A stretch of 64,000 nucleotides of DNA from GCA-002697625 sp002697625 (GTDB lineage Bacteria; Bacteroidota; Bacteroidia; Flavobacteriales; BACL11). Below, piece by piece: positions 19,201 to 26,710 of the stretch (positions are counted from its first letter, which is position 1; each line of letters begins with the position of its first letter). The translations under genes were made by a program, and so were the position numbers. The stretch is taken from NCBI GenBank assembly GCA_964004625.1, contig CAXFOB010000039.1, positions 166,127 to 230,126 of the forward strand, in the 5' to 3' direction. The notes beneath the pieces were generated by a model. It was not told where the DNA came from and did no database searches. It was given only the letters and a program-made list of their open reading frames with translations.

Positions 19201-19564
19201 ATCTTCTGGCAGTTTCTTTTACAATAGCAAAAGCTGTTGGTAATATTTCATTCAGAATTTCTTCTATTTTTTCTATAATTTTTTCTTCAGCTGTATCAAT
19301 CTGTTCGTATAAGTCTTCTTTCTCAGCAGGAGAAATGTCAGACTCCGCTTTTTCTTTTAAAGACTTAATTTCCTCTCTTTCTGAAGAGGTGTGTTCAGCA
19401 ATTTGGTTTTTTAATACGATTGTCTTTTCTCGGAGTTGGTCGTTTGATATGTTTTCTAATTCATAAAACTTTGAATTTATTTGATCTACTATAGGCATGA
19501 TGTTCTTCACATCTTTATCATATTTGTTTCCAAATATTTTTCCAATTATATCTAGTAAAGCCAT
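16238..19564 (-). CDS. secA: preprotein translocase ATPase SecA
   Basis: Motor of the Sec pathway. At 1108 residues it has the enlarged form common in Bacteroidota, with long insertions in NBD1. Walker A is MQTGEGKT, the DEAD-type motif is VDEVDSVLIDDARTPL, and the NBD2 motif is IATNMAGRGTDI with the arginine finger in ERHDSRRVDRQLRGRSGRQG. The C-terminal tail is basic and ends in KWRVV; the zinc-binding Cys/His tail of proteobacterial SecA is missing, as in many lineages. Confidence 0.98.
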   Translation of the reverse strand: MALLDIIGKIFGNKYDKDVKNIMPIVDQINSKFYELENISNDQLREKTIVLKNQIAEHTSSEREEIKSLKEKAESDISPAEKEDLYEQIDTAEEKIIEKIEEILNEILPTAFAIVKETARRFTLNKTLSVTATEFDKNLSAKKDFVSIEGNHAIYRNNWKAAGNDMEWAMIHYDVQLIGGIVMHQGKIAEMQTGEGKTLSATLPVFLNALTGLGVHLITVNDYLAKRDSEWMGPIFQFHGLSIDCIDNHSPNSNSRRDAYLADITYGTNNEFGFDYLRDNMAKKPDGLVQRKHHFSIVDEVDSVLIDDARTPLIISGPTPKGDVHEFNELKHKIEKLVASQRKYVNTVLSDCKKLLKEGNSEDGGFNLLRAFRGLPKNKALIKYLSEDGIRAQLQKTENFYMQEKSKNMHLVDEELFFVIDEKNNSIELTDKGIEVMTGNLEDKDFFIMPDVGSEISILDSSNLSEQEKSTKREVLMRDFSVKSERIHTVNQLLKAYTLFEKDVEYVLIDNKVKIVDEQTGRIMDGRRYSDGLHQAIEAKENVKIEASTQTFATITLQNYFRMYNKLSGMTGTAETEAGEFWEIYKLDVVAIPTNRPIIRNDRDDLVYKTNREKYNAVIEEIVQLTDKGRPVLVGTTSVEISELLGRILKTRGIKHNILNAKLHQREADIVAEAGEASVVTIATNMAGRGTDIKLSDGVKEAGGLAIIGTERHDSRRVDRQLRGRSGRQGDPGSSQFFVSLEDKLMRLFGSERIAKLMDRMGLEEGEVISHSMVNKSIERAQKKVEENNFGTRKRLLEYDDVMNKQREIIYTKRKHALFGERLSLDVSNMIYDTCYNIVNQNHEFKDFHSFCQETMRILTINPPVSEEEFTSKSEEDVLEITYEKCIENYKTKSLNIAKSVLPQIKDVFTTHSATYKNIVIPFTDGLKTLQISADLEESVNTEGSNIATSIEKGVTLAIIDDVWKEHLREMDDLKQSVQNAVYEQKDPLLIYKFEAIDLFKVLMSKINKDIVSFLLKAAIYIGENQQIKEETLSITQENLQTSRESDIPDPNTTTNTQQASSTKKEPVRVVPKIGRNEKVKISNGVDTKELKWKKAKILVESGKWRVV

Positions 19565-19603
19565 TTAAATAATGTGTTTGTAGTGAAAGTAATTTACCCT
19601 TTA

Positions 19604-19831
19604 TTAATATTCATCCTCATTAAAAAAGAAATCCTCTTTTGAAGGGTAGTCAGGCCAAATTTCCTCAATATTTTCCCAAACTTGCCCTTCTTCTTCCTCT
19701 ACTAATTCTTGTAAATTCTCAGCAACTTCCATAGGAGCTCCAGACCTAATGGCAAAATCAATTAATTCTTCTTTTGTAGCTGGCCATGGCGCGTCCTCTA
19801 ATTTTGATGCAAGTTCTAAAGTCCAATACAT
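19604..19831 (-). CDS. DUF2795-like small acidic protein
   Basis: A 75-residue strongly acidic protein (WTLELASKLEDAPWPATKEE, IRSGAPMEVAENLQEL, EEEEGQVWENIEEIWPDYPS). The pattern of a small helical domain with WPATKEELIDFAIRSGAP matches the DUF2795 family as I remember it. Function unknown. A TAnnTTTG box lies 18 nt upstream of the start, so it probably has its own transcript, and secA follows 39 nt downstream. Confidence 0.82.
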   Translation of the reverse strand: MYWTLELASKLEDAPWPATKEELIDFAIRSGAPMEVAENLQELVEEEEGQVWENIEEIWPDYPSKEDFFFNEDEY

Positions 19832-19848
19832 AGTGTTCTATTTTTATG

Positions 19849-19856
19849 CAAAAATA
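19849..19856 (-). promoter_or_regulatory. promoter of DUF2795-like gene, -7 box
   Basis: TATTTTTG followed by C on the minus strand matches TAnnTTTGC, 18 nt before the ATG at 19831. Confidence 0.48.
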
Positions 19857-19890
19857 AAATTTCTGATGAATTAGCAATGAATAAGAGTAA

Positions 19891-20430
19891 TTATTTCCAA
19901 TAGATTTCAGATTTGTTATTTTCTACTAGAATAGTACGTGATAAAACAAATAAATAATCTGATAATCTGTTTAAAAATTGAATTGCAATATCATAATCCC
20001 CATCTTCTGAATTTAGAAAGACCACACCTCTTTCCGCTCTCCTACATACTGTTCTTGCAATATGACACAGAGAAGAAGTTGGGTGCCCTGATGGTAAAAT
20101 AAATTGGGTAAGTTGAGGTAACGTCTGTTCTAATGTGTCAATTTCGAATTCTATTTTTTCTATATCCGTATCTAATACTTGAGGTAGTTTGATGTTTTTC
20201 TTGCTTCTATCAAAAGATATGATACTTCCTAGATTTAACAATTGAATTTGGATGAAAACTAAAAACTCTTTGTGATTTGTATTGATTTCTTGGTCGTGAA
20301 TGTGTCCAATAAAAGAATTTAATTCATCAACATTACCATATGCCTCAATTTTTGGATTAAATTTATCTACCATACTTCCCCCGAGTAATTGAGTTTTACC
20401 CTTATCTCCTTTTTTTGTGTAAATTTTCAT
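19891..20430 (-). CDS. cob(I)alamin adenosyltransferase, PduO type
   Basis: Makes adenosylcobalamin from ATP and reduced cobalamin. The N-terminus MKIYTKKGDKGKTQLLGG is the PduO ATP-binding signature; EAYGNVDELNSFIG and the C-terminal CRRAERGVVFL and LNRLSDYLFVLSR complete the family pattern. Its 179 residues equal a stand-alone PduO domain. It follows the DksA-like gene by 15 nt in a minus-strand operon. No other cobalamin gene is in the window, so it likely serves salvaged B12. Confidence 0.93.
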   Translation of the reverse strand: MKIYTKKGDKGKTQLLGGSMVDKFNPKIEAYGNVDELNSFIGHIHDQEINTNHKEFLVFIQIQLLNLGSIISFDRSKKNIKLPQVLDTDIEKIEFEIDTLEQTLPQLTQFILPSGHPTSSLCHIARTVCRRAERGVVFLNSEDGDYDIAIQFLNRLSDYLFVLSRTILVENNKSEIYWK

Positions 20431-20445
20431 AATGTAAAGATATAA

Positions 20446-20778
20446 CTAATTAGCACAATTGACACATTTCTTACTTTGAGGTCTAAATAGAATTCTTCCA
20501 ATAGCTATAGATTGTTTACACGAAATACAAATCCCAAAATCCGGTTTATGTATTAAACTCTCTACAAATTTCAGATCTGCTAATTTATTGTTAGATTCTC
20601 TTAAAGCCGCTTCTACAACACTTTTATTGTTTATTGCATCCATTCTGGATACTCTTCCAATTGCATTTTCTGGAGAAATAGGCTTTGTAAGATCTTCGTA
20701 TTCTTTTATTTTTGATTCAGTTTCAAGTATAGCGTCTTTAATCTTATTTTCAACCTTTATTTTATTTTCTCTATTCAT
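20446..20778 (-). CDS. TraR/DksA-family C4 zinc-finger protein
   Basis: A 110-residue protein with an N-terminal coiled coil (about 1-80, rich in Lys/Glu) and a C-terminal C4 zinc finger: CISCKQSIAIGRILFRPQS then KKCVNCAN. The layout fits the DksA/TraR family, which enters the RNA polymerase secondary channel. The tip motif of E. coli DksA is replaced by SRMDAINN, close to the DxxDxA-type tip. Role in the stringent response is inferred only. Confidence 0.8.
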   Translation of the reverse strand: MNRENKIKVENKIKDAILETESKIKEYEDLTKPISPENAIGRVSRMDAINNKSVVEAALRESNNKLADLKFVESLIHKPDFGICISCKQSIAIGRILFRPQSKKCVNCAN

Positions 20779-20785
20779 AAAAGAA

Positions 20786-21121
20786 TTAAAGTTGTTCTCT
20801 TAAGTCCGTTAGAAATTCTCTGATTTCTTTTAGTTTTTTTACAATAGTTATGGTGTCTATTGTATCTTTTTTATTCTCTTTTAATTTCTTTTTTGCTCCC
20901 TCTAAAGTAAATCCTCTCTCTTTGACTAAATGAAAAATAATATCAAGATTCTCCATATCTTGTTTGGTAAACATTCTATTACCTTTCTTATTTTTCTTTG
21001 GTTTCAGAATATCAAATTCTTTCTCCCAAAATCTAATAAGAGAAACATTTACCTTATACATTTTCGCAACCTCTCCTATAGGGTAAAATAGTTTCTCAAT
21101 GTTAGTTTTTAACTTAGGCAT
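20786..21121 (-). CDS. MerR-family transcriptional regulator
   Basis: A 111-residue protein with an N-terminal MerR winged helix (about 13-85: FYPIGEVAKMYKVNVSLIRF, WEKEFDILKPKKNKKGNRMF, and the second-wing LVKERGFTLEGAKKKL) and a short coiled-coil tail. No effector domain is present, so the ligand is unknown. Its start overlaps the M23 peptidase stop by 1 nt. Confidence 0.9.
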   Translation of the reverse strand: MPKLKTNIEKLFYPIGEVAKMYKVNVSLIRFWEKEFDILKPKKNKKGNRMFTKQDMENLDIIFHLVKERGFTLEGAKKKLKENKKDTIDTITIVKKLKEIREFLTDLREQL

Positions 21122-22092
21122 TAATCAAAGGATTGGTTTTCTTTACTAGCTAATTCTAACATCTTGTCGTATTCTTCAGGGGTTAAATCATTGTAATAAT
21201 ATTGGACTGGATTAACTTTTTTTCCATCTTTATATACTTCATAATGTAAATGTGGAGCTACAGATGTTCCTGTTGAGCCAACATACCCTATGATTTCCCC
21301 TCTTTTAACCTTTTGACCTCTACTAACATTGTATTTTGACATGTGAGCATATAAGGTTTCGTATCCATATCCATGATCAATTATTACATGTTTTCCATAT
21401 CCTCTTCTAGAGTATTTTATTTTCTTTATTTTTCCATTTCCAGTTGCATAAATTGGTGTCCCAGTTGGTGCAGAAAAATCCATTCCGTAATGAAACTTTT
21501 TTGTTTTGTAAATTGGATGCATCCTATATCCCCAACCGCTAGCCATTCTTTTTAGATTCTTGTTTGCAACAGGTTGGATAGAGGGTAATGATGCGAGCAT
21601 CTCTGTTTTATTTTGTGCTAATTCTATCACTTCATCAAACGATTTGGATTGAATGTATAATTGTTTTGATATTACATCAATTTGTTTCGCGGTTTCTATT
21701 ATAATATCAGAATTGGACATATTTTCAAGATGTTTGTATCTATTTACACCACCAAAACCAGCTTTTCTGATAGAAGAAGGAATTGGGTCTGCTTCAAAAA
21801 TAACTCTATAAATATTGTCGTCTCTATCTTGTATATCTTTTAATACTAAGTTAATGTCCTGAAGATGTTTATCAAGTAAATTATATTGAGTTAAAAGGTC
21901 AGAAATATCTCTTTTTAATCTTTTTTCTTTAGGACTGTCAAAAAATTGAAAGAAAATAACTACCATTATAATGCCGCAAAATATAGAAGCTCCTAGAAAG
22001 ATTAGGGTATTTTTGATTCTATCCCAGTTAGTTTTTTCAATTCTCTGATAATTGAGTGTTTTAGTATCGTAATAATATTTTACTTTTGCCAT
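21121..22092 (-). CDS. M23-family metallopeptidase, membrane-anchored
   Basis: A 323-residue cell-wall endopeptidase candidate. One membrane segment lies at about 30-48, then a periplasmic coiled coil (about 55-85). The C-terminal M23 (LytM) domain has zinc ligands in HYGMDFSAPTG and HLHYEVYKDGKKVNP and the catalytic His in LYAHMSKY. All key residues are intact, so it may be an active hydrolase rather than an EnvC-like activator. It is first in the operon with merR, the DksA-like gene and the adenosyltransferase. Confidence 0.92.
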   Translation of the reverse strand: MAKVKYYYDTKTLNYQRIEKTNWDRIKNTLIFLGASIFCGIIMVVIFFQFFDSPKEKRLKRDISDLLTQYNLLDKHLQDINLVLKDIQDRDDNIYRVIFEADPIPSSIRKAGFGGVNRYKHLENMSNSDIIIETAKQIDVISKQLYIQSKSFDEVIELAQNKTEMLASLPSIQPVANKNLKRMASGWGYRMHPIYKTKKFHYGMDFSAPTGTPIYATGNGKIKKIKYSRRGYGKHVIIDHGYGYETLYAHMSKYNVSRGQKVKRGEIIGYVGSTGTSVAPHLHYEVYKDGKKVNPVQYYYNDLTPEEYDKMLELASKENQSFD

Positions 22093-22109
22093 AGTAATAA
22101 AAAGATGTG

Positions 22110-22117
22110 CAAAGATA
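22110..22117 (-). promoter_or_regulatory. M23-merR operon promoter, -7 box
   Basis: TATCTTTG followed by C on the minus strand matches TAnnTTTGC, 17 nt before the peptidase ATG. Confidence 0.5.
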
Positions 22118-22128
22118 TTAAAATATAG

Positions 22129-22136
22129 TAAATTTG
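22129..22136 (+). promoter_or_regulatory. alaS promoter, -7 box
   Basis: TAAATTTG on the plus strand matches TAnnTTTG in the 97-nt divergent gap; it implies a leader of about 45 nt for alaS. Confidence 0.4.
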
Positions 22137-22189
22137 TTTTTTATAATGATTTGATTCCTAACAAATAGATGTGTAAATAATATATATAG

Positions 22190-24784
22190 ATGAAATCTGC
22201 AGAAATAAGAGATAGTTTTATTAAATTTTTTGAGAAGAAGAGGCATAAGAAAGTAAACTCTGCTCCAATAGTTATTAAAGATGACCCTACTTTAATGTTT
22301 ACTAATGCAGGTATGAATCAGTTTAAAGATTTGTTTTTGGGAAATTCAGAAGTGCAATACCCAAAGATTGTTAATACCCAAAAATGTTTAAGGGTTTCTG
22401 GCAAACATAATGATCTCGAGGAAGTAGGTTACGATAATTACCATCATACAATGTTTGAGATGCTCGGAAATTGGTCTTTTGGAGATTATTTTAAAGAAGA
22501 GGCTATTGATTGGGCTTGGGAATATTTAACAGAAGTTTGTAACTTAGATAAAGATAGGATGTACGTTACTGTTTTTCAGGGAGATAGGGAGGATTCGTTG
22601 TCAAAAGACATGGAATCTTATAACTTTTGGAAAAAACATCTGCCAGAAGACCGAATTTTAGATGGTAATAAAAAAGATAACTTTTGGGAAATGGGAGATA
22701 TTGGACCGTGTGGTCCATGTTCGGAGATACATTTTGACAATAGAGATGAGAAGGAGAGGGGAGAAATATCGGGTTCTAAATTAGTAAATGAGGATCATCC
22801 ACAAGTTATTGAAATATGGAATTTAGTTTTTATGCAGTATAATAGAAAATTGGATTCTTCTTTAGAGCTGCTTCCAAATAAACATGTAGATACGGGCATG
22901 GGATTTGAAAGATTATGTATGATAATGCAAGATGTAAAGTCAAATTATGATACAGATGTTTTCACTCCATTAATTTCAGAAATTGAGAGTCTAAGTAATT
23001 TAGAATATGGAAAGAATGATAAGGTAGATATTGCTATGAGAGTGGTGTCAGATCATATTCGTGCAATTTCATTTTCAATAGCTGACGGACAATTACCGTC
23101 TAATGTAAAATCGGGCTATGTTATTAGGAGAATTTTGCGGAGAGCGGTAAGATATTCTTATACTTTTTTAAATATGAAAGACGCTTTTATGTATCAATTA
23201 GTTGATGTTTTATGTTCTCAGATGGGAGAAGCCTTTCCAGAATTAAGTTCTCAGAAGGAAATGATAGAAAAAGTGGTACAAGAAGAAGAGAATTCTTTTT
23301 TAAGAACATTGTCGGATGGATTAAAAAAACTTGATGTTATCATAAATAATGCAGACGGTGTAGTTCCTGGAGAATTAGTGTTTGAGCTGTACGATACTTT
23401 TGGATTTCCATTAGATTTGACTTCTCTTATTTTATCAGAAAATGATTTGAGCTTGAATGTAGAAACTTTTCACTTAGAAATGGAGAAGCAGAAAAATAGA
23501 TCTAGACAAGCAACAAAATTAGAAACATCTGATTGGAATGTGTTATTTGAAGATGACAAAGAAGAATTTATTGGATATAATGTTTTAGAGGCTGAGGTTA
23601 AAATATCAAAATATAGAGAGGTTCAAACAAAGGATGGGAAGATATTTCATTTAGTATTTAATTTGACTCCTTTTTACCCTGAAGGGGGAGGTCAGGTTGG
23701 TGATGTTGGTTCTATTACAAGTGAAAGAGAATCTATTGAGATAATAGACACAAAAAAGGAGAATAGTTTAATTATCCACATTTCGGAGAAACTACCAGAA
23801 GATATTAAGCAAGAGTTTATTGCAAGGGTACATAAAGAGAAAAGAGACTCATCTTCTAGAAATCATACCGCAACTCATCTTTTACATGAATGTTTAAGAG
23901 AGGAATTAGGAAATCATGTGGAACAAAAAGGTTCTTTAGTTTGTCCTGATTATTTAAGGTTTGATTTTACTCATTTTTCTAAACTCACAGAAGAGCAAAT
24001 TAATAGCATTGAGAATAAAGTAAACACAAAAATAAAGGAGAATCTTTTACTAAATGTACATAGTAATATTCCATTAAGAGATGCAGAAAAAATGGGAGCG
24101 ATTATGTTGTTTGGAGAAAAATATGGAGATACGGTTAGAGCCATACAATTTGATTCTTCTATTGAGCTTTGTGGAGGGACACATGTTTCTTCCACCTCAG
24201 AAATTTTAATTTTTAAGATTAAAAATGAAAGTTCTACTGCAGCAGGAATTCGTAGAATTGAAGCTATAACAGCAGATGCGGTTTTTAAATATTATGCTTC
24301 TTTAGAAGAAGATTTTCATCAAATTACTTCTGTAGTGAAGAATAAAGATATTGTAAAAGGGGTTTGGGATTTATCTGCAGAGAACAAAAAATTATCTAGA
24401 AAGATTGAAGGGTATAAATCCTTGGAAGTAAAAATAATTACATCAGAGTTGTTAAATAAAAAACATCTGATAAATTCAATTGATGTAATAGCTGAAAAAG
24501 TGAACGTAGATACATCCGTTATGAAAGATATTTCTTTTCAGTTTAAGAAGTCAGAATCTAATTTGGTTATGATGTTAGTTTCAGAAGAGGATAGTAAAGT
24601 AGTTATTACCATAATGATTACTGATGATTTGGTGGAGAAAGGAATAAACGCAGTAGAGTTAATTAGAGACGTTTCTAAGGAAGTACATGGAGTAGGAGGG
24701 GGACAAGCGTTTTTTGCTACTGCGGGGGGTTCTAAACCCTCAGGAGTACCTTCTGCAATACAGAAGTTAAAACAATTGATATAA
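22190..24784 (+). CDS. alaS: alanyl-tRNA synthetase
   Basis: Charges tRNA-Ala. The class II core is at the N-terminus (FTNAGMNQFKDLFLG; NTQKCLRVSGKHNDLEEVG). The editing domain carries HTATHLLHECL and the zinc/editing motif ELCGGTHVSST, and the C-terminal DHHA1-type region ends in GVGGGQAFFATAGG. Its 864 residues match the normal length. It stands alone and ends before a strong bidirectional terminator. Confidence 0.98.
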   Translation: MKSAEIRDSFIKFFEKKRHKKVNSAPIVIKDDPTLMFTNAGMNQFKDLFLGNSEVQYPKIVNTQKCLRVSGKHNDLEEVGYDNYHHTMFEMLGNWSFGDYFKEEAIDWAWEYLTEVCNLDKDRMYVTVFQGDREDSLSKDMESYNFWKKHLPEDRILDGNKKDNFWEMGDIGPCGPCSEIHFDNRDEKERGEISGSKLVNEDHPQVIEIWNLVFMQYNRKLDSSLELLPNKHVDTGMGFERLCMIMQDVKSNYDTDVFTPLISEIESLSNLEYGKNDKVDIAMRVVSDHIRAISFSIADGQLPSNVKSGYVIRRILRRAVRYSYTFLNMKDAFMYQLVDVLCSQMGEAFPELSSQKEMIEKVVQEEENSFLRTLSDGLKKLDVIINNADGVVPGELVFELYDTFGFPLDLTSLILSENDLSLNVETFHLEMEKQKNRSRQATKLETSDWNVLFEDDKEEFIGYNVLEAEVKISKYREVQTKDGKIFHLVFNLTPFYPEGGGQVGDVGSITSERESIEIIDTKKENSLIIHISEKLPEDIKQEFIARVHKEKRDSSSRNHTATHLLHECLREELGNHVEQKGSLVCPDYLRFDFTHFSKLTEEQINSIENKVNTKIKENLLLNVHSNIPLRDAEKMGAIMLFGEKYGDTVRAIQFDSSIELCGGTHVSSTSEILIFKIKNESSTAAGIRRIEAITADAVFKYYASLEEDFHQITSVVKNKDIVKGVWDLSAENKKLSRKIEGYKSLEVKIITSELLNKKHLINSIDVIAEKVNVDTSVMKDISFQFKKSESNLVMMLVSEEDSKVVITIMITDDLVEKGINAVELIRDVSKEVHGVGGGQAFFATAGGSKPSGVPSAIQKLKQLI

Positions 24785-24814
24785 TTTTTAGTTCTATTGA
24801 AGTATTAGAGCATA

Positions 24815-24843
24815 AAAAAACCATCTCAAAGAGATGGTTTTTT
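24815..24843. terminator. bidirectional terminator after alaS
   Basis: CCATCTC-AAA-GAGATGG stem (24821-24837) flanked by an A-run on the left and TTTTTT on the right, so it can end both alaS (+) and the converging gene at 24863-25330 (-). Confidence 0.85.
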
Positions 24844-24862
24844 ATATTTAAATTCTTATTTC

Positions 24863-25330
24863 TTAGAATCTGTATCCAATTCCCACGTTAAAACTACCCT
24901 CTCTTTCGTCTGTTACTGCATCCTTACTCATAGACATCATGTAACTTGGCTCTAAGTAAAGAGAATTCCAAACAGAAAATGACATTCCTAGTCCAACCTT
25001 CATGTTGTCCGATGCATCTTCTCTTGGAGCTTGTAGTGAAAAATAGGCTCCGTCCATGAAACTCGCTAAATCATATCTAAGGAAGAAGTCATAACCATCT
25101 TCTCCTGCAGGAATGATGTTAAGTGGATCCGTACTATCTGCAGCCGCTCCTGGGGCTCTAACTAGACCAACAGTAATACCATCCATTACTGTGTAACCAA
25201 ACCCCATGTTCGCTGTTATTTTGTCCATGTTTTCTGTTTGATCTGCATCATAAGTTGTAACCACCATGAATTGTGCAGAAGCTGCTAAGGTAGATAAAGC
25301 AAGTACTGCAGTTAAAAATAAATTTTTCAT
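24863..25330 (-). CDS. secreted outer-membrane barrel-like protein, unknown
   Basis: A 155-residue protein with signal peptide MKNLFLTAVLALSTLAASAQ. The remainder alternates polar and hydrophobic residues (YDFFLRYDLASFMDGAYFSL, NVGIGYRF at the end) and ends in Phe, which fits a small outer-membrane beta-barrel. Several Met-rich turns occur. Function unknown. It has its own -7 promoter box (25363-25370) and shares the terminator at 24815-24843. Confidence 0.75.
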   Translation of the reverse strand: MKNLFLTAVLALSTLAASAQFMVVTTYDADQTENMDKITANMGFGYTVMDGITVGLVRAPGAAADSTDPLNIIPAGEDGYDFFLRYDLASFMDGAYFSLQAPREDASDNMKVGLGMSFSVWNSLYLEPSYMMSMSKDAVTDEREGSFNVGIGYRF

Positions 25331-25362
25331 TGTTTTAATTTTTTAATGATTAATAATTGGGG

Positions 25363-25370
25363 CAAATATA
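25363..25370 (-). promoter_or_regulatory. promoter of 24863-25330 gene, -7 box
   Basis: TATATTTG followed by CC on the minus strand matches TAnnTTTGC, 32 nt before the ATG. Confidence 0.52.
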
Positions 25371-25448
25371 ATAAGATTAATAGATATAGCCTATTGGTCT
25401 TTCTCGCTTTACTAACAATTTCATGTTAATTGCTAGATTATGTTGTAT

Positions 25449-25482
25449 AAAAAAAGGGACCATTTTAAATGGTCCCTTTTTT
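25449..25482. terminator. strong bidirectional terminator
   Basis: GGGACCA (25456-25462) and TGGTCCC (25470-25476) form a 7-bp GC-rich stem with loop TTTTAAA, flanked by seven A and six T. It lies 25 nt past the stop of the minus-strand gene 25508-26491. Confidence 0.85.
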
Positions 25483-25507
25483 AAAAATTAAGTTTTTTTA
25501 ACTTATA

Positions 25508-26491
25508 TTATAGTCCAATTGAAATAGTAACCGTATTATACTCATCTTCATTACCATCTGCATCAGCATCAACACCTGTGCTTAACATTCTGTAACCTAA
25601 AGTACAATTATCATTTAATTGGTAAGAAACTCTCATATCAGTCGCTTCTACATCATCTGTTGCTGAATCATTAGATGTAGTATGCATATTGTAAGATAAT
25701 CCGATACTTCCTAAGTTATAGTTTAATCCATAAGTAAGTACTTCATCTCCATTAACACCATGACCTAAGTCTCCTGATCCTATTAAATTCCAAGCTGACA
25801 TTGGTGCAGAAAAAGCTTGACCATCTACATCACCTTCATAAGATCTCATTGATAGGTTAATAGAAGCATTGTCAAAAAGTGCATAAGATGCTCCCATTTC
25901 AGTCATTTCAGAACCTAAACCATCATCATTCATAGAGTAAGATAATGATAAGTCACCATCCATTAATGCGTATCCAAAGTCATACCCATTTGATTTAACA
26001 TCATTATTGTCAAGCATTAAAAGGTTAACAGAAACTCCAGAGAAAGAACCACTTAGGTTTACATAAGTGTGACCTGTAGTAATACCATCTAATGTTCCAG
26101 CATCAATATCAAAACCAGCCACGTTCATTCCAAAATTCATACCATCAGTAGTATGTCTTGAGTTCCCCCAATTGTTAGATCCAACTAAAGCTCCAGAACC
26201 AAAAGATAAATCTTGTCTACCCATAGTTAATGTACCATAACCCATTACATCAGTTGAGTAATAAGCTTCGTACGTAGTGGTTGTAGTGGCTCCTGTTTCA
26301 TCCCAAGAGAAATCTTGAGAAATGTGAACACCAGACATATCTAAAGTTACTGTAGATCTAGTATCAACAGTTCTAGCGTCTGAGTCATTGTTATCAATCC
26401 AAGAAGTAGAACTTGCACTCCATTGAGCTGATGCGATTGTTGTAATTAATCCTAAACCTAGAACTAATACGTTACGTAAATTTTTTTTCAT
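25508..26491 (-). CDS. secreted porin-like outer-membrane protein, unknown
   Basis: A 327-residue protein with signal peptide MKKNLRNVLVLGLGLITTIASAQ. The mature part is acidic, rich in Ser, Asp, Gly and Met, and made of short amphipathic strands (SYNMHTTSN, YNTVTISIGL at the end), as in 16-stranded porin-like barrels. No named family is recognised. It has an independent promoter and a strong terminator, consistent with an abundant single-gene transcript. Confidence 0.72.
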   Translation of the reverse strand: MKKNLRNVLVLGLGLITTIASAQWSASSTSWIDNNDSDARTVDTRSTVTLDMSGVHISQDFSWDETGATTTTTYEAYYSTDVMGYGTLTMGRQDLSFGSGALVGSNNWGNSRHTTDGMNFGMNVAGFDIDAGTLDGITTGHTYVNLSGSFSGVSVNLLMLDNNDVKSNGYDFGYALMDGDLSLSYSMNDDGLGSEMTEMGASYALFDNASINLSMRSYEGDVDGQAFSAPMSAWNLIGSGDLGHGVNGDEVLTYGLNYNLGSIGLSYNMHTTSNDSATDDVEATDMRVSYQLNDNCTLGYRMLSTGVDADADGNEDEYNTVTISIGL

Positions 26492-26526
26492 AATTTTTAT
26501 TTTTTATGTTTTTAGTTAATACGTGG

Positions 26527-26534
26527 CAAATGTA
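26527..26534 (-). promoter_or_regulatory. promoter of porin-like gene, -7 box
   Basis: TACATTTG followed by CC on the minus strand matches TAnnTTTGC, 35 nt before the ATG at 26491. Confidence 0.52.
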
Positions 26535-26710
26535 AGTATATCAAAACTTATGGCAAAAGCAAAACTTCATGTTTTTTAACAAAATGTTGTTTATAGTAAA
26601 CTTAAAACACATATAATCAGTGTTTTATGTTGACATTTAAATGTGTTTTTTTTACCTTAATTTAATGATTAAAATGACGAAAATCACCTTTTTTTAAGTA
26701 AAAATAGATG

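Noticed and set aside
26604..26626. Hairpin AAAACAC / GTGTTTT in the 219-nt gap before the ABC permease end
   Set aside because: Weak 7-bp AT-rich stem with a 9-nt loop and no clear T-run on the minus strand; not enough to call a terminator.
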